Part shown: piece after piece, positions 8,447 to 16,892 of the stretch
Position numbering within the stretch: the first letter of the stretch is position 1
Layout of the letters: the number at the start of each line of letters is the position of its first letter
Origin: Acidobacteriaceae bacterium
GTDB lineage: Bacteria > Acidobacteriota > Terriglobia > Terriglobales > Acidobacteriaceae
Reading direction: 5' to 3'
DNA: 50,484 nucleotides
NCBI GenBank assembly: GCA_031296325.1
Contig: JARLFY010000001.1
Coordinates: 1-50,484, forward strand
The notes under the pieces: model-generated
What the model was told of the DNA's origin: nothing
The model's database searches: none
Seen by the model: the letters and a program-made list of their open reading frames with translations, nothing else
Program-made: the position numbers and the translations under genes

Positions 8447-9712
8447 TCATGATGCAGAACTCTCGTGCTGGGCGAGGCTGGCACGAACGCGGTGCATGGT
8501 GTCCAGGTAGTAAGCGAGGTTGTGGATGGAGTTGAGCGTGGCTCCCAGCGGCTCCTTGGAGACGAAGAGGTGGCGCAGGTAGGCCCGCGTGTAGCGCTGG
8601 CAGGTCGGGCAGCAGCATCTCTCGTCGATGGGGCGTTGATCTTCGGCGTATTCCACGCGCTTGATGTTCATGCGGACGGTCGAGCCGGTCTCGCTCTCGC
8701 CCGGTTCGGCGTGGCGGAAGAGCAGTCCGTGGCGAGCGGCGCGCGTGGGCAGAACGCAGTCCATCATGTCGACGCCCATGTTGGCGTACTCCTCGATCTC
8801 GTCCGGGTAGCCAACGCCCATGACATAGCGCGGCTTGTCGGCGGGCAGAATCTCCAGCGTGCGAGCGATCATCTCTCGCGTGACCTCGCGCGGCTCGCCG
8901 ACCGCCAGACCTCCGATGGCGTAGGCGTCGAAGTCCATCTCCACCAGTCGCTCGGCGGATTCGCGGCGCAGATCGGGATACATTCCGCCCTGCACAATTC
9001 CAAATAAAGACTGTGTGCCGCCGGTCAAGCGTTGTGAATTCCCCCCATCGCGATACGACTGCGATGAGTGGGGTGCCCGATCGAAATGCGGGGATTCTTC
9101 GCTCCGCTCAGAATGACAATCGGGGGGAGTCGGGATGGTTGCCCAGGGGACTTCGTGTTTGTGCTCGTCGAAGTAGGCCTTGGAGCGCGCGGCCCAGGCA
9201 TGGGTCAGGCCCATGGAGTCGCGGGTGCGCTGCCAGGTGGCAGGCGTCTCGACGCACTCGTCGAAGGCCATCATTACGTCGGCTCCGAGGGCGATCTGCA
9301 CCGCCATGGAGTGCTCCGGCGAGAAGAAGTGCTTCGATCCGTCCAGATGCGAGCGGAACTCGACGCCATCGTCGGTGACCTTGCGCAGCTTGGAGAGGCT
9401 GAAGACCTGAAAGCCTCCCGAATCGGTGAGCATCGGGCGCTGCCAGCTCATAAAGCGATGCACTCCACCGGCGCGGCGGATCAGCTCGTGGCCGGGGCGC
9501 AGGTAGAGGTGATAGGTGTTGGCGAGGATGATCTCCGCGCCCGCGCCATTCGTTCCGAGCCGCTCCAGCGTCTCCTGCTGCACGGCTTTTACGGTTGCTG
9601 CGGTTCCGACCGGCATGAAGACCGGAGTCTGCACGGTTCCATGCGGGAGATGCAGTTCGGCGCGACGACCGCCGCTGCTCGATGTTGCGCTGACTTCAAA
9701 CGTGAGACCCAT
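8447..9712 (-). CDS. tgt: Queuine tRNA-ribosyltransferase (TGT) with an in-frame repeat-derived insert
   Basis: Exchanges guanine for a queuine precursor (preQ1 in bacteria) at the wobble position of GUN tRNAs. The protein shows HLPHGTVQTPVFMPVGT, the catalytic-site motif LTDSGGFQVFSL (Asp97), MMAFDEC, LFGIVQGG, and the zinc site CCCPTCQRYTRAYLRHL. Length is 421 aa, against about 375 in E. coli. The extra is mainly an insert at about residues 192-232 reading PDCHSERSEESPHFDRAPH and onward. It is encoded by a family A intergenic repeat (9083-9120) lying in frame, immediately before the conserved LFGIVQGG strand. The flanking motifs are intact, so the enzyme is probably active with an added surface loop. 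It starts 27 bp after the preceding secreted-protein gene. Confidence 0.95.
   Translation of the reverse strand: MGLTFEVSATSSSGGRRAELHLPHGTVQTPVFMPVGTAATVKAVQQETLERLGTNGAGAEIILANTYHLYLRPGHELIRRAGGVHRFMSWQRPMLTDSGGFQVFSLSKLRKVTDDGVEFRSHLDGSKHFFSPEHSMAVQIALGADVMMAFDECVETPATWQRTRDSMGLTHAWAARSKAYFDEHKHEVPWATIPTPPDCHSERSEESPHFDRAPHSSQSYRDGGNSQRLTGGTQSLFGIVQGGMYPDLRRESAERLVEMDFDAYAIGGLAVGEPREVTREMIARTLEILPADKPRYVMGVGYPDEIEEYANMGVDMMDCVLPTRAARHGLLFRHAEPGESETGSTVRMNIKRVEYAEDQRPIDERCCCPTCQRYTRAYLRHLFVSKEPLGATLNSIHNLAYYLDTMHRVRASLAQHESSAS
9083..9120 (-). repeat. Family A palindromic repeat inside tgt
   Basis: On the plus strand it reads AAATGCGGGGATTCTTCGCT...CAGAATGACAAT. In the tgt frame it is translated as CHSERSEESPHF. 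The length of the insertion keeps the tgt frame open. Confidence 0.9.
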
Positions 9713-9739
9713 CTATTCAGTATGCCCGTTCGCGCGGGG

Positions 9740-10579
9740 TTACTGCTCGACGAGGGCGACGGCCTGGGCGACGCTCAGGTCGTTGGCCACGCGGATGAAG
9801 TTGCTGTGTTCGACATGCTGCTTCCGGTCGACAGACTTGAAGAAGATCACTCTACCGTCGATGTTGGCGTCGACCTGCGTGGTCTTCCAGTCGGGCTGGC
9901 CCAGCCGGTCGCGCGTGGCGGAGAAGCTGCTGCCCGCGTGGATGACGGCAAGCAGTCCGTAGCCGATGCTGACATCCGCAGGCAGACGGGCCTCGATGTG
10001 ATGCAGACGCAGCGCGGTGGGATCGATCAACATGGTACCCATCATGTTGTGCAGTACGCGCTGCTCAATCGACTGGGGGGCGTAGTCGGGGTTGGGCTTG
10101 AAGTCGATGCGCAGAAAGCCTCCGTCTTCACGCGGCTCGCTGAAGAGATAGGCTCGGGGAGCGAACGCCAACATCCGCCGCAGATGGGCCTCGTCGTCCT
10201 TGATCGCCTGCGAATGCCTCTGAAAGGCGGTGGGGTCGGCGACGATGCCGGCGAGTCTGCCGCGCTCCTGGGCAATGCGATCCGGACTCAGCGGCCTGCC
10301 GTCCTCTTCGAGCAGCATGCGCACCTTTCCCGCATCGGTCTCGACAACCTTCTCCGTCCACAGATGTCCTCCTGTACGCTCGGATCGCTCTTTGCATAGG
10401 TAGGCGTAGTGATCCTTATGCAGCGCCGCCTGATCCTCGTTTGCCACTAATTTTTCCACGATCTGTTTTGCAGAGCCGATCTGCGACACTGCTACGGTCG
10501 GCGCGCAGACCCCGCTAAACGGCCAAGCCAGCATCATGCAGAGCATGGACGAAGCGGCAACCCGATTGATCTTTCCCAC
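9740..10579 (-). CDS. Secreted/periplasmic protein of unknown function
   Basis: A 279-aa protein with an N-terminal signal peptide ([24 protein letters not shown]). The mature part contains [20 protein letters not shown] and [20 protein letters not shown], and near the end [22 protein letters not shown]. The pattern of an 'N-terminal helix, then a beta-rich sheet with ...RID/ADVS...' resembles the outer-membrane LolA/LppX-like fold that acidobacteria often encode, and it recalls the protein at 48355-49179, but I see no diagnostic motif. The start is GTG at 10579, because GGAGGG lies eight bases upstream; the frame extends only five codons further to a TTG that would overlap that site. It is the first gene of the minus-strand run leading into tgt and relA. 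Confidence 0.7.
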   Translation of the reverse strand: MGKINRVAASSMLCMMLAWPFSGVCAPTVAVSQIGSAKQIVEKLVANEDQAALHKDHYAYLCKERSERTGGHLWTEKVVETDAGKVRMLLEEDGRPLSPDRIAQERGRLAGIVADPTAFQRHSQAIKDDEAHLRRMLAFAPRAYLFSEPREDGGFLRIDFKPNPDYAPQSIEQRVLHNMMGTMLIDPTALRLHHIEARLPADVSIGYGLLAVIHAGSSFSATRDRLGQPDWKTTQVDANIDGRVIFFKSVDRKQHVEHSNFIRVANDLSVAQAVALVEQ

Positions 10580-10851
10580 GCAGATTCCCTCCAATTTGCC
10601 AATCCTTGACGTTATTCACCCTGTGCAACCTGCTCAGATATATGGTCTGCCATCCTCCTTGCAGTCGTCAAACAATCAGGACAGTTGCAAAAATCAACTT
10701 CCCGACGCCTCTATTCTTACTTCGAGCTGCGATTCGGCGACGCTCCGTGGAGCGAAGAGCGTCTCTAGTGGGCGGAACAGTCTGTGTGTGTATAGCTCGA
10801 CTTTGCGCGCGAATACTCAAAGGCGCAGGTCGCGATACCATAAGGACAGCC

Positions 10852-11445
10852 ATGATCTTTGTTATAGACAACTATGACTCGTTTACCTACAACCTCGTGC
10901 AGTATATGGGCGAGCTGGGCGCGGAGATGCTCGTCCGCCGCAACGATGAACTGACTCCCACCGAGGTTGAGGCGCTCAAGCCCTCGCACATCCTCATCTC
11001 GCCGGGGCCTTGTACGCCGGAGGACGCGGGGATCTCGATTGAGCTGATCCGCCACTTCGCGCGTCTGGCGCAGGCGGGCGGGCCAAGGGTGCCGATTCTG
11101 GGCGTGTGTCTGGGCCATCAGTCGATTGGCGCGGCCTTTGGCGGCAACGTCGTTCGCGCTCCCAAGCTGATGCATGGCAAGACCAGCGAGGTGGAGCACG
11201 ACGGCAAGACGATCTTTGCGGGCATCGCTTCGCCGATGACCTGCACGCGCTACCACTCGCTGATTGTGGCCGAAGAGGGATTGCCTAAGGAGTTGGAGGT
11301 CTCGGCGCGGACGATGGAGCCGACGGGAAGCATCATCATGGCGCTGCGCCACCGCGAGTTGCCCATCGAAGGCGTGCAGTTCCATCCCGAGAGCGTGTTG
11401 ACCGTCGAGGGCAAGAAGATCATCGCAAACTTTCTGAAGATGTAG
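10852..11445 (+). CDS. trpG: Glutamine amidotransferase subunit of anthranilate/aminodeoxychorismate synthase
   Basis: Supplies ammonia from glutamine to the chorismate-using TrpE or PabB subunit, for tryptophan or folate. The protein begins [21 protein letters not shown], the class hallmark. The class I amidotransferase triad is complete: Cys in [10 protein letters not shown], and His and Glu in VQFHPESV. The oxyanion motif [11 protein letters not shown] is present. Length is 197 aa, normal. ATG 10852 is preceded by AAGGACAG; the frame is open back to 10606 but that part has no family similarity. TrpG and PabA cannot be told apart from sequence alone, and no trpE/pabB is nearby. The FecR-like gene begins 9 bp downstream. 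Confidence 0.92.
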   Translation: MIFVIDNYDSFTYNLVQYMGELGAEMLVRRNDELTPTEVEALKPSHILISPGPCTPEDAGISIELIRHFARLAQAGGPRVPILGVCLGHQSIGAAFGGNVVRAPKLMHGKTSEVEHDGKTIFAGIASPMTCTRYHSLIVAEEGLPKELEVSARTMEPTGSIIMALRHRELPIEGVQFHPESVLTVEGKKIIANFLKM

Positions 11446-11454
11446 GCTGGATGC

Positions 11455-12492
11455 ATGAGGCTGCGAGTTCTGAAAGATCTCTGCCGATGGTTCGGAGTGT
11501 CGCCCCGCGAGCGAAATGCGGGGATTCTTCCCCTGCACTTCGTGCAGTGTCAGAATGACAATTCTAAAAATGGCTGCGCTCAGAATGACAATGCCTTTTT
11601 ATGCCAGAGCAATTTATGCCGGAGCAAGAGGAGGCGCGCTCTATTTGTGTGCGTGTTGCTGTTGACGCTGGTTCCGGCTAACGCGCAGCAGTTGATTGGC
11701 TACGTCTCCACGCGCGACGCGGAGGTGACGGGCGCGAAGGATGTGGTGGACGGCAAGATCGTGCTGGCGGGTTCGGCCAGCGTTACGGCGAAGGATCATA
11801 CGGCACCCATCACGCTCAGTCGCGGCGGCATGGTGCGCGTCTGCCAGACCAGTTCGCTGCATCTGGCGGAGAGTCGCGAGATGATGGTGGCCGCGCCGCT
11901 GTTCTTGTCGCTGGATCGCGGAGCGATGGAGATTCAGACCACGGCGACGGCGACCGACGTGGTGATGACTCCCGATCTGCGCTTCACCATGCGCAGTAAA
12001 GGGCCGCTTGACCTGCGCCTGCGCGTGGCTACGAACGGCGATACCTGTGTGGAGAATCGCGGGGCGAATGCTCCGGTGATCGAGGCCTCCGACCCATTCA
12101 GCAATGCGCTCTACGAACTGCATGCGGGGCAGCATGTTCTGTTTGAACACGGCAGTCTGCGCGAGGTGGTGGATCAGGAGAGTTCGCCCTGCGGCTGCCC
12201 GGATGCAGCGGGAGTATCGATCGCCGAGGCTCTGCTGGCGCCGGGAGCCGCGCAGCATCCCTTTCCGGAGGCGATCAGCGAGGGGCTGGCTCCGGCGGCG
12301 GAGGTTCCGCAGGCCGCGCCGGGAGAGGCTCATCTACAGGTCAGCGACACGTTGAGCTTCGACGCTCAACCCAGCAATGCGGCGGAGGAATCGTCCGCTG
12401 GAACGTCGGCGACTCCTGCCGCCGCGCCGCGCAAACATGATCTGGTGCATCTGGTCGGACGCATGTTTCACCGGATATTTCGACGCGGATAG
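11455..12492 (+). CDS. FecR-like secreted protein whose 5' end runs through a repeat
   Basis: A protein with a hydrophobic export segment (SKRRRALFVCVLLLTLVPAN, about residues 57-76) followed by a mature part rich in beta strands: QQLIGYVSTRDAEVTGAKDV, ITLSRGGMVRVCQTSSLHL, and a Pro/Ala-rich C terminus ending in HDLVHLVGRMFHRIFRRG. The LSRGG...ESREMMVAAPLFLSLDRGAMEI segment resembles FecR/DUF domains that sit at the cell envelope, but the match is loose. The start is a real puzzle. The positively charged signal-peptide head (RSKRRR) has no ATG/GTG/TTG close upstream in frame, so translation must begin within or before the family A repeat at 11512-11592 (GTG near 11542, or ATG 11455), unless a GTG at 11647 after AGAGGAGG is used and the charged head is lost. 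It lies 9 bp after trpG and could be co-transcribed. Confidence 0.6.
   Translation: MRLRVLKDLCRWFGVSPRERNAGILPLHFVQCQNDNSKNGCAQNDNAFLCQSNLCRSKRRRALFVCVLLLTLVPANAQQLIGYVSTRDAEVTGAKDVVDGKIVLAGSASVTAKDHTAPITLSRGGMVRVCQTSSLHLAESREMMVAAPLFLSLDRGAMEIQTTATATDVVMTPDLRFTMRSKGPLDLRLRVATNGDTCVENRGANAPVIEASDPFSNALYELHAGQHVLFEHGSLREVVDQESSPCGCPDAAGVSIAEALLAPGAAQHPFPEAISEGLAPAAEVPQAAPGEAHLQVSDTLSFDAQPSNAAEESSAGTSATPAAAPRKHDLVHLVGRMFHRIFRRG
11512..11592 (+). repeat. Family A repeat with enlarged hairpin plus partial second copy
   Basis: The core AAATGCGGGGATTCTT is followed by an extended stem CTGCAC TTC GTGCAG, then CAGAATGACAATT, then a partial copy GGCTGCGCTCAGAATGACAAT. It lies at the 5' end of the FecR-like frame and is open in that frame (NAGILPLHFVQCQNDN). 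Confidence 0.88.
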
Positions 12493-12532
12493 AGCCTCTC
12501 GTCATGGGGTGTCCCGTCGTCGTTATGAAGGA

Positions 12533-12626
12533 AAGCAGATTCCTCCGCTTCGCTACGGAATGACAAACAAAAGAGCTGTGGGGTGACAATTTATTTTTGG
12601 CCTACAGCAATTTCTGACGCATTCAA
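12533..12626 (+). repeat. Family B repeat plus tail
   Basis: The core reads AAGCAGATTCCTCCGCTTCG through GGAATGACAAAC. It is followed by a degenerate second copy (GCTGTGGGGTGACAAT) and a tail GGCCTACAGCAATTTCTGAC resembling the right arm of the element at 16717-16849. It lies between convergent genes. Confidence 0.8.
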
Positions 12627-12642
12627 GTTGGATGGGATCGAG

Positions 12643-13419
12643 TTATCTGGAGGCGAGCGACTGGCTAGCCTTCCACGCCTTGGCGTACTTCCAGCTTACG
12701 TAGACCGAGTGGTAGAGATGGAAGAGAAGCCCCTCGCGCCCGTCCAGAAATCCGCCGCGCAGGATGTAGTTGTAGAAGAAGGTGAAGAGCGGATTCAGAA
12801 CCGTGTTTGCGACAAACGCCGGAAGTGAGGCGCTGGTCTTGCCGCTGCGCAGATAGAGCGGAATGGTGGAGGTGCTGTAGCTGCTCATGTGCTGGATGTA
12901 GATCTCCAGCGTCAGGTACTGCGAGTGCAACATGTGGTTCTTCAGCTTGCCGGTCTTCTCGGCGGTCTTGGGAGTGGCATGCGGCTCGGTGTTCTCGGCC
13001 AGGCGGGCGGTGCCTTTGCGGAAGAGGCGCAGCTTGCGGTCGGGGTAGAGTCCGCCGTGGCGCATCCATCGGCCAAAGATATTGTTCAGCCGAGGCACGG
13101 TGTATCCGTTGAAGCTGGGATTGCCGGCGAGAAGCGACTGAATCTCTGCGGCAAGCTCGGGCGCGACCTCCTCGTCGGCGTCGAGGTTCAGAATCCACGG
13201 GCCGGAGCATTTGTCGAGCGCGGAGTTGACCTGCCCTCCGTAACCCTTCCAACTCTCCCGGTAGACCTTGGCTCCGAAGCTCTCGGCGATCTCAACGGTG
13301 CGATCGGTCGATCCGGAATCGACGAGGATAATCTCGTCGGCCCAGGCAATGCTGGCCAGAGTTCGTGCAATATTTTCGGCTTCGTTCATCGCCACAATCG
13401 CGACGGAGAGGGACTGCAT
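12643..13419 (-). CDS. Family 2 glycosyltransferase (LPS core WaaE/KdtX-like)
   Basis: A cytoplasmic, GT-A fold sugar transferase. The N terminus shows the nucleotide-sugar site (SLSVAIVAMNEAENIARTLA, ADEIILVDSGSTDRTVEIAE) and the metal-binding DxD-type motif NLDADEEV. PRLNNIFGRWMRHGGLYPDR and LFRKGTARL are typical of the WaaE/KdtX beta-1,4-glucosyltransferase group, which adds glucose to the first heptose of the LPS core. Length is 258 aa, normal for the group. There are no LPS genes adjacent, apart from the heptosyltransferase-like gene at 21 kb. Substrate is an inference from family. Confidence 0.87.
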   Translation of the reverse strand: MQSLSVAIVAMNEAENIARTLASIAWADEIILVDSGSTDRTVEIAESFGAKVYRESWKGYGGQVNSALDKCSGPWILNLDADEEVAPELAAEIQSLLAGNPSFNGYTVPRLNNIFGRWMRHGGLYPDRKLRLFRKGTARLAENTEPHATPKTAEKTGKLKNHMLHSQYLTLEIYIQHMSSYSTSTIPLYLRSGKTSASLPAFVANTVLNPLFTFFYNYILRGGFLDGREGLLFHLYHSVYVSWKYAKAWKASQSLASR

Positions 13420-13519
13420 CTATTGGACCGCCTGTTCTGAACAGAGTCTCTGAAAACCTTTTACAACAACATCCTAAAGCAGTTTCAGGGATGGCGTATG
13501 CCGTCATCGAACGACGAAC

Positions 13520-13590
13520 AAGCAGATTCCTCCGCTTGCGCTGCGGAATGACAAATAATCAGGGCCTACAGCCATTTTAGAAATATTGCA
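13520..13590 (+). repeat. Family B repeat
   Basis: Core AAGCAGATTCCTCCGCTTGC through CTGCGGAATGACAAAT, with a tail GGGCCTACAGCCATTTTAGA similar to the tail of the copy at 12533. It lies in the 286-bp gap between the diverging glycosyltransferase and ilvD genes, so the promoters of both must lie around it. Confidence 0.82.
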
Positions 13591-13705
13591 AAGCTGCGCT
13601 CTTTCAAAACAAGGACTTGTGCAGGCTTTCCCCGGATGAAAATGCTTTGCTGTCATGACTGTTGCGGATGGGCGTTTGGGCCACTGCAAGCGGTAATATA
13701 AATAG

Positions 13706-15556
13706 ATGCCAGCTTATCGTTCACGAACCTCGACCCACGGACGCAACATGGCGGGAGCGCGCAGTCTTTGGCGTGCAACCGGAATGCAGGACGGCGACTT
13801 CGGCAAGCCCATCATCGCCATTGCCAACTCTTTTACGCAGTTTGTTCCCGGCCATGTCCACCTGAAGGATCTGGGACAACTGGTTGCGGAAGAGATCGCG
13901 CGCGCGGGCGGCGTGGCCAAGGAGTTCAACACCATCGCCGTCGATGACGGCATTGCCATGGGGCACGACGGCATGTTGTACAGCCTGCCCTCGCGCGAGT
14001 TGATCGCCGACTCGGTGGAGTACATGGTGAACGCCCACTGCGCCGACGCGCTGGTCTGCATCTCCAACTGCGACAAGATCACGCCGGGAATGATGATGGC
14101 CTCCATGCGCCTGAATATTCCGACGATCTTCGTCTCCGGCGGGCCGATGGAGGCGGGCAAGATTCTGCATGGCGGCAGGGTGAAGTCGCTGGATCTGATC
14201 GACGCCATGATTCTGGCCGCAGATCCCAAGGCCAGCGATGCCGATGTCGAGGAGTACGAGCGCTCGGCCTGTCCTACCTGCGGATCGTGTTCGGGAATGT
14301 TTACGGCGAATTCGATGAACTGCCTCAATGAGGCGCTGGGTCTTGCGCTTCCCGGCAACGGCACCATCGTCGCCACCCACGCCGATCGCAAGCTGCTCTT
14401 CCTGCAAGCGGGGAGAACCATCGTCGAGTTGGCCAAGCGTTACTACGAGAAGGACGATGCTTCGGCGCTTCCGCGCAGCATCGCGACCTTCGAGGCCTTC
14501 GAGAACGCCATGACGCTGGACATCGCGATGGGCGGCTCGACCAATACGGTGCTGCATCTTCTGGCCACCGCGCAGGAGGCCGAGGTTCCGTTCACCATGG
14601 CCGATATCGACCGGCTCTCGCGTCGCGTTCCGCACATCTGCAAGGTCGCCCCATCGTCTCCCTATGTCCATGTCGAGGACGTGCATCGCGCCGGCGGAAT
14701 CTTTGCCATTTTGGCCGAACTGGATCGCGGCGGACTGCTGCATCGCGAGACCCTTACCGTACACTCGGCCACGCTGGGCGAGGCCATTGACCGGCTGGAT
14801 GTAACGCACGAAGTTGCGCCAGAGATCAACGAGTTCTACCGCGCAGCGCCCGGCGGCATCCGCACCACGGTCGCCTTCAGCCAGAGCGCGCGCTACCCCG
14901 AACTTGATGTGGATCGCGCTGCCGGAGCCATCCGCGACGTGGCACACGCCTTCAGCAAGGACGGCGGTCTGGCTATTCTCTACGGCAATATCGCCGAAGA
15001 CGGCTGCATCGTGAAGACGGCGGGCGTCGATCCGGCACACCTCACCTTCACCGGTCCAGCGCGCATCTTCGAGAGTCAGGACTCGGCGGTCGAGGCCATT
15101 TTGGGAGACAAGATCGTTCCCGGAGACGTAGTCCTGATCCGCTACGAAGGACCGCGCGGCGGCCCGGGAATGCAGGAGATGCTCTACCCGACCAGCTATC
15201 TCAAGTCCAAGGGGCTGGGGAAGAGCTGCGCTCTGATTACCGACGGACGCTTCTCCGGCGGATCCTCCGGACTTTGTCTCGGCCATATTTCACCCGAGTC
15301 GGCTGAAGGCGGCTCGCTGGCGCTGGTGGTAGAGGGCGACACCATCGAGATCGATATTCCCAAGCGCATCCTGCGCGTCCATCTCTCCGACGAGGAGCTG
15401 GCCAAGCGTCGCGCGGCGATGGAGGCCAAAGGCGCAGACGCATGGAAGCCAGCCACCCGCGCCCGCAAGGTCTCGAAGGCTCTGCAAGCCTACGCGGCCA
15501 TGACCACCAGCGCGGCGCGCGGCGCCGTGCGCGACGTCAGCCGCATCCAGAAATAG
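13706..15556 (+). CDS. ilvD: Dihydroxy-acid dehydratase IlvD
   Basis: Dehydrates 2,3-dihydroxy-isovalerate and -methylvalerate to the 2-keto acids that lead to valine, isoleucine and leucine. The sequence matches the E. coli type along its length ([56 protein letters not shown]). The Fe-S ligands are visible in [10 protein letters not shown] and [19 protein letters not shown]. Length is 616 aa, as in E. coli. No ribosome site is clear before ATG 13706. No other branched-chain gene is in the window. Confidence 0.97.
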   Translation: MPAYRSRTSTHGRNMAGARSLWRATGMQDGDFGKPIIAIANSFTQFVPGHVHLKDLGQLVAEEIARAGGVAKEFNTIAVDDGIAMGHDGMLYSLPSRELIADSVEYMVNAHCADALVCISNCDKITPGMMMASMRLNIPTIFVSGGPMEAGKILHGGRVKSLDLIDAMILAADPKASDADVEEYERSACPTCGSCSGMFTANSMNCLNEALGLALPGNGTIVATHADRKLLFLQAGRTIVELAKRYYEKDDASALPRSIATFEAFENAMTLDIAMGGSTNTVLHLLATAQEAEVPFTMADIDRLSRRVPHICKVAPSSPYVHVEDVHRAGGIFAILAELDRGGLLHRETLTVHSATLGEAIDRLDVTHEVAPEINEFYRAAPGGIRTTVAFSQSARYPELDVDRAAGAIRDVAHAFSKDGGLAILYGNIAEDGCIVKTAGVDPAHLTFTGPARIFESQDSAVEAILGDKIVPGDVVLIRYEGPRGGPGMQEMLYPTSYLKSKGLGKSCALITDGRFSGGSSGLCLGHISPESAEGGSLALVVEGDTIEIDIPKRILRVHLSDEELAKRRAAMEAKGADAWKPATRARKVSKALQAYAAMTTSAARGAVRDVSRIQK

Positions 15557-15591
15557 CACCACCGCAGTTTAAATCTGAATAACTCCACGAA

Positions 15592-15643
15592 TTGGGTGCC
15601 CCATCTTCGCCGCAGTTTTATCGCGGCTAAGGTGGGGTTTGGA
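15592..15643 (+). repeat. Family C palindromic repeat (possible terminator of ilvD)
   Basis: GGTGCCCCATCTTCGCCGC, a short spacer, then TCGCGGCTAAGGTGGGGTTT. It forms an imperfect hairpin between CCCCATCTTCGCCGC and CGCGGCTAAGGTGGGG. An inverted copy lies at 48304-48352. It sits about 35 bp after ilvD and might end its transcript. Confidence 0.75.
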
Positions 15644-15675
15644 GTTGTGAGTGCTCTGTTTATCGCGTCTTTGTT

Positions 15676-15876
15676 TTGGAGCGTTTTCAGCAACGACGTA
15701 GAGTGCTGTAGCGCGAAGAAAACGCAGATCCTTCGACTCGCGCTTTGCGCTCGCTCAGGATGACAATTTTGGGGGATGCTCACGCAGGATGACAATGTCG
15801 TAGGATGCTCACGCAGGATGACAATTCTCATTTCTCTATAGCAGTAGTGAAAATAGCAAGAGTGAAAATGCTCCAA
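15676..15876 (+). repeat. Repeat cluster bounded by terminal inverted repeats
   Basis: TTGGAGCGTTTTCA at 15676-15689 pairs (13 of 14) with TGAAAATGCTCCAA at 15863-15876. Between them lies a family A-like core (CAGATCCTTCGACTCGCG...) and three tandem endings GGATGACAAT. It lies in the 408-bp gap between the convergent ilvD and eda genes. Confidence 0.8.
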
Positions 15877-15892
15877 ACGCTACAGAAGCAGC

Positions 15893-15938
15893 AAGCCCAC
15901 GGGCAGGCCGCAAACTTCTGCGGCATGGTCGTGGGCTT
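15893..15938 (-). terminator. Hairpin downstream of eda (possible terminator)
   Basis: AAGCCCACG (15893-15901) pairs with CGTGGGCTT (15930-15938), and inside it GCCGCA pairs with TGCGGC around a 6-nt loop. There is no clear T tract on the minus strand, so efficiency is uncertain. Confidence 0.6.
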
Positions 15939-15964
15939 TGCTCTTGTTGCGATGCTGGATGAGT

Positions 15965-16618
15965 CTACTTCTGCGAGGCGCGGAACTTGCGCACGATCTC
16001 GAGGTACTTGGCCGCGTCGGCGGTGATCGTCTCCGGGTGTCCCTCTTTGATGGCCTTGGGGTTGACCAGATCGGATCCGACGCCCAGAGCAAAGGCTCCG
16101 GCTGCGAGGAACTCCTCCGCCGTGGCTTGCGAGACGCCGCCGGTGGGGATCAGGTCGAGCTGCGGCATGGGAGCCTTCAACGCCTTCAGGTACTTCGCTC
16201 CGCCCATGGCGCTGGCCGGGAAGACCTTGACCACGTCCGCGCCCGCCTGCCAGGCCGTGATGACCTCGGTCGGGGTCAGCGCGCCGGGAAGTACGGCGAC
16301 GCCGTAGCGGTGGCACATCTCGATGGTCTTGACGTTGAGCGCTGGGCTGACGACGAAGGTTGCGCCTTCGAGAATGCAGATGCGCGCCGTCTCGGGATCG
16401 AGCACAGTGCCTGCGCCAACCAGAATGTCGGGACGCTCTTTGGCCAGACGAGCCATCACGCGGATTGCTCCGGGAACCGTCATGGTAACTTCCATGACGT
16501 TGACGCCGCCGGCTGCAACTGCAGTGGCGAGTGCGATGGCCTGATCTTCGCTATCGGCGCGTAGAACCGGCACAAGACCGATCTCGCGAAGCTGATTGAT
16601 TACGGTTGCCTTATCCAT
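15965..16618 (-). CDS. eda: 2-dehydro-3-deoxy-phosphogluconate (KDPG/KHG) aldolase
   Basis: Cleaves KDPG to pyruvate and glyceraldehyde-3-phosphate in the last step of the uronate branch (and Entner-Doudoroff). The class I aldolase shows PVLRADSEDQAIALATAVAAGG, GAGTVLDPE, FVVSPALN, and the Schiff-base lysine in ADVVKVFPAS, plus LIPTGGVS. Length is 217 aa, normal. It is the last gene of the run kduI-kdgK-eda on this strand, but 274 bp containing a repeat element separate it from kdgK. Ribosome site AGGAGAAG lies just upstream of the ATG. Confidence 0.95.
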   Translation of the reverse strand: MDKATVINQLREIGLVPVLRADSEDQAIALATAVAAGGVNVMEVTMTVPGAIRVMARLAKERPDILVGAGTVLDPETARICILEGATFVVSPALNVKTIEMCHRYGVAVLPGALTPTEVITAWQAGADVVKVFPASAMGGAKYLKALKAPMPQLDLIPTGGVSQATAEEFLAAGAFALGVGSDLVNPKAIKEGHPETITADAAKYLEIVRKFRASQK

Positions 16619-16716
16619 TTCTTCTCCTAATAAAAATCCTGTGTTGTGAGAGGACGCCGGAATAATTCTTTGACATTCCCTCGGGGGCTAAAGCCCCATT
16701 GATTTTGCGCTCTAGC

Positions 16717-16849
16717 GGCGGGACTAAAGCATTTCCGGTAATGGTGTAGACCATAGCAGCGCGAACAAAATGCGGGGATTCTTCGCTTCGCTCAGAATGA
16801 CAACTCCTTCTTGGTCTATGCAATTTGGAAAATGCTCTGAAGTCCCGCC
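16717..16849 (+). repeat. MITE-like unit: family A core between long inverted repeats
   Basis: The outer arms GGCGGGACT (16717-16725) and AGTCCCGCC (16841-16849) pair perfectly. Inner arms GCATTTCC...GTAGACCA (16729-16753) and TGGTCTATGC...GGAAAATGC (16812-16835) pair imperfectly. The family A core TGCGGGGATTCTTCGCTTCG...CAGAATGACA fills the centre. It lies between kdgK and eda. No protein is encoded. Confidence 0.8.
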
Positions 16850-16892
16850 CTTTCAAGACCCCGATTGCGTCGAAACGCAGATTGTGGTGCGA

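Noticed and set aside
9068..10399. Open frame of 443 codons on the plus strand
   Set aside because: It runs across tgt and the secreted-protein gene in antisense; no family features, no ribosome site.
13721..15286. Antisense open frame of 521 codons in ilvD
   Set aside because: A high-GC shadow; ilvD is unambiguous on the other strand.
16681..16706. GGGGCTAAAGCCCC palindrome near eda
   Set aside because: Short and of the kind often seen in GC-rich intergenic DNA; not enough to call a terminator (no T tract) or an element by itself.
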